DNA of 64,000 bases. Origin: Mycolicibacterium sp. CH28. GTDB taxonomy: Bacteria > Actinomycetota > Actinomycetes > Mycobacteriales > Mycobacteriaceae. The stretch spans positions 62,001-126,000 of the forward strand of contig NZ_SRLQ01000010.1 in assembly GCF_004745805.1 (NCBI RefSeq), in the 5' to 3' direction. Below are positions 62,712 through 64,000 of this stretch, one piece after another. Numbering within the stretch: position 1 is the first letter of the stretch; the number at the start of each line of letters is the position of its first letter. Under the pieces are notes generated by a model. The model was not told where the DNA came from. It saw only the letters and a program-made list of their open reading frames with translations, and did no database searches. A program made the translations under genes and the position numbers.

Positions 62712-63242
62712 CTACCGCTGTTCGTAGGTGCCGTGGATGACCGCGCGGGCGATCGCGTTCATGAACAGGTTGAAGCCGAGGTAGGCCGGGCTGGCGTCCT
62801 CGGACAGCTCGAGCTTCTCCACGTTCAGGGCGTGCACGGCCACGAAGTAACGGTGGTAGCCGTGGCCGGCCGGCGGGGCGGCACCGATGAAGCGGCGCAC
62901 GCCGGCATCGTTGACCAGGGTGAGGGCATCACCGGGCAGCAGCGAACCGTCACCGACCCCCGACGGCAACTCCGTCACTGTGGCGGGCAGGTTGGCCACC
63001 GCCCAGTGCCAGAAACCCGACGCGGTCGGCGCGTCCGGGTCGAAGACGGTGACGGCGAAGCTGCGGGTCTCCTCCGGGAATCCGGACCAGCTCAGCTGCG
63101 GCGAGACGTCCTCGCCGCCGGCGCCCATGATGCCGCTGACCTGAGCGTTCTTCAGCGGCTGCCCATCGGTGATATCGGTACTGGTCAGCGTGAAACCGGG
63201 TAGCGCAGGCAGGAACTCGTAGGGATTGTAGTCAAAGGCCAT
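62712..63242 (-). CDS. PEBP/YbhB family protein, Rv2140c-like
   Basis: 176 aa phosphatidylethanolamine-binding fold. Ligand-site motifs are VTVFDPDAPTASGFWHWAVA and PPAGHGYHRYFVAVHALNV. Rv2140c (TB18.6) is the orthologue. No catalytic activity is established; family members bind phosphate or lipid head groups. The ATG has AAAGGAC about 9 nt upstream. It lies 24 nt downstream of the M20 peptidase gene on the same strand. Confidence 0.93.
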   Translation of the reverse strand: MAFDYNPYEFLPALPGFTLTSTDITDGQPLKNAQVSGIMGAGGEDVSPQLSWSGFPEETRSFAVTVFDPDAPTASGFWHWAVANLPATVTELPSGVGDGSLLPGDALTLVNDAGVRRFIGAAPPAGHGYHRYFVAVHALNVEKLELSEDASPAYLGFNLFMNAIARAVIHGTYEQR

Positions 63243-63266
63243 GGGAGCCAGTCCTTTCGGTGTGGT

Positions 63267-64000
63267 TCAGCAGTTTCTCAAGAAGTGCTCGAGCACCCGG
63301 GTGCCGAAGTGCAGCGATTCCACGGGCACCCGCTCGTCGACACCGTGGAACAGTGCCGCAAAGTCCAGCTCCGGCGGCAGCCGCAGTGGAATGAACCCGA
63401 AGCATCGAATGCCAAGGCGAGCAAATGCTTTCGCATCAGTGCCGCCGGAAAGCATGTACGGCACCGTCCGGGCTTCCGGATCGGCGGCCAGCAGTGCGGA
63501 GTTCATCGCCTCGACCAGGTCACCGTCGAACGTCGTCTCATACGACGGCAGGTCACGTTCCCAGGAGCGGGCGACATCGGGACCGATGAGCTCGTCGACC
63601 TCGCGCTCGAAGGCCTCCTTGCGCCCGGGCAACATCCGGCAGTCGACCACAGCCTCGGCGGTCTGCGGTATGACGTTGGCCTTGTAGCCAGCCTTGAGCA
63701 TGGTGGGATTGGCCGTGTCGCGCAGCGTCGCACCGACGATGCGGGCGATGCCGCCGAGCTTGGCGATGGTCCCGTCCAGATCCGGTGAGGCCGGGTCGAA
63801 GCTGTAGCCGGTCTCCTCGGCGACCGCAGTCAGGAACTGCTGCACCGAATCGGTGAGCACCAACGGGAATTGGTGCCGGCCCAGCCGGGCCACAGCCTCG
63901 GCAACGGCGGTGACGGCGTTGTCGTCGTGCACCATCGAACCGTGCCCGGCACGACCGCGGGCGGTCAGCCGCATCCAGGACAGCCCTTTCTCCGCGGTCT
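63267..64000 (-). CDS. M20 family peptidase, N-terminus cut by window edge
   Basis: Only the C-terminal 244 codons or so are present; the gene enters from the right edge. The dimerisation domain has RGRAGHGSMVHDDNAVTAVA and NVIPQTAEAVVDCRMLPG. The catalytic-domain return strand has YMLSGGTDAKAFARLGIRCF with the metal-ligand region and ends ESLHFGTRVLEHFL. It is Rv2141c-like, a Zn aminoacylase/carboxypeptidase (ArgE/DapE group). The substrate is unclear. Confidence 0.9.
   Translation of the reverse strand, partial: TAEKGLSWMRLTARGRAGHGSMVHDDNAVTAVAEAVARLGRHQFPLVLTDSVQQFLTAVAEETGYSFDPASPDLDGTIAKLGGIARIVGATLRDTANPTMLKAGYKANVIPQTAEAVVDCRMLPGRKEAFEREVDELIGPDVARSWERDLPSYETTFDGDLVEAMNSALLAADPEARTVPYMLSGGTDAKAFARLGIRCFGFIPLRLPPELDFAALFHGVDERVPVESLHFGTRVLEHFLRNC

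Overview
The window is high-GC, densely coded actinobacterial DNA. Gene content and order place it in a mycobacterium, most likely an environmental fast grower (Mycolicibacterium type). The backbone follows the M. tuberculosis segment Rv2089c to Rv2141c: pepE, 5'-3' exonuclease, DUF4333 protein, helY, tatC, tatA, pafC, pafB, pafA, prcA, prcB, pup, dop, mpa, lppK, trmI, hisG, hisE, metH, PAC2 protein, mshC, cysQ, uppP, lppL, pyrD, a PEBP protein and an M20 peptidase. No rRNA, tRNA, insertion sequence, prophage or CRISPR array was seen.

Layout. 1-6.4 kb: peptidase, nuclease, DUF4333 membrane protein, HelY helicase and the TatA/TatC export pair. 6.4-25 kb: the Pup-proteasome system (PafB/PafC activators, PafA ligase, PrcA/PrcB core, Pup, Dop, Mpa ATPase). 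It is interrupted by accessory genes: a coupled small protein plus DUF1023 hydrolase, an LpqN-like lipoprotein, a Tat-exported lipoprotein amidohydrolase and a GGDEF protein. 25-40 kb: TrmI, an Fe-S RecB-like nuclease with a thioesterase, a disulfide-reductase-like flavoprotein, HisG/HisE, a second amidohydrolase with a sugar transporter, a HAD phosphatase, MetH and a PAC2 protein. 41-52.6 kb: an accessory catabolic block in the place where M. tuberculosis carries other genes such as ansP1. It holds an FAH hydrolase, a four-gene operon (MFS, FAD monooxygenase, atypical SDR, DUF3500), two acyl-CoA dehydrogenases, a TetR regulator, an Asp-nucleophile alpha/beta hydrolase and an MpaB-like oxygenase. 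52.6-64 kb: mycothiol and sulfur genes (mshC, cysQ), the uppP operon, lppL-DUF5703-pyrD, an SlpE-like lipoprotein hydrolase, a PEBP protein and a partial M20 peptidase.

Working together. Pup ends in Gln, so Dop must deamidate it before PafA can ligate it. Mpa feeds pupylated proteins to the PrcAB core, and PafBC ties the locus to DNA damage. TatAC could export the Tat-type amidohydrolase encoded 7 kb away. The 41-52.6 kb block reads as a regulated uptake and oxidation route for an unknown aromatic, polycyclic or acyl substrate.

A recurrent regulatory pattern is a TANNNT -10 hexamer ending 6-8 nt before the start codon, as expected for leaderless mRNAs. It is seen at pepE, pafB, pafA, dop, the RecB-like nuclease, the 31.1 kb lipoprotein, the PAC2 gene, mshC, the META-domain lipoprotein and uppP. 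By contrast pup and mpa have clear Shine-Dalgarno sequences. Several perfect dyads sit in promoters (dop-pup gap, TetR/hydrolase gap, upstream of the acyl-CoA dehydrogenases, upstream of lppL) and are good operator candidates.
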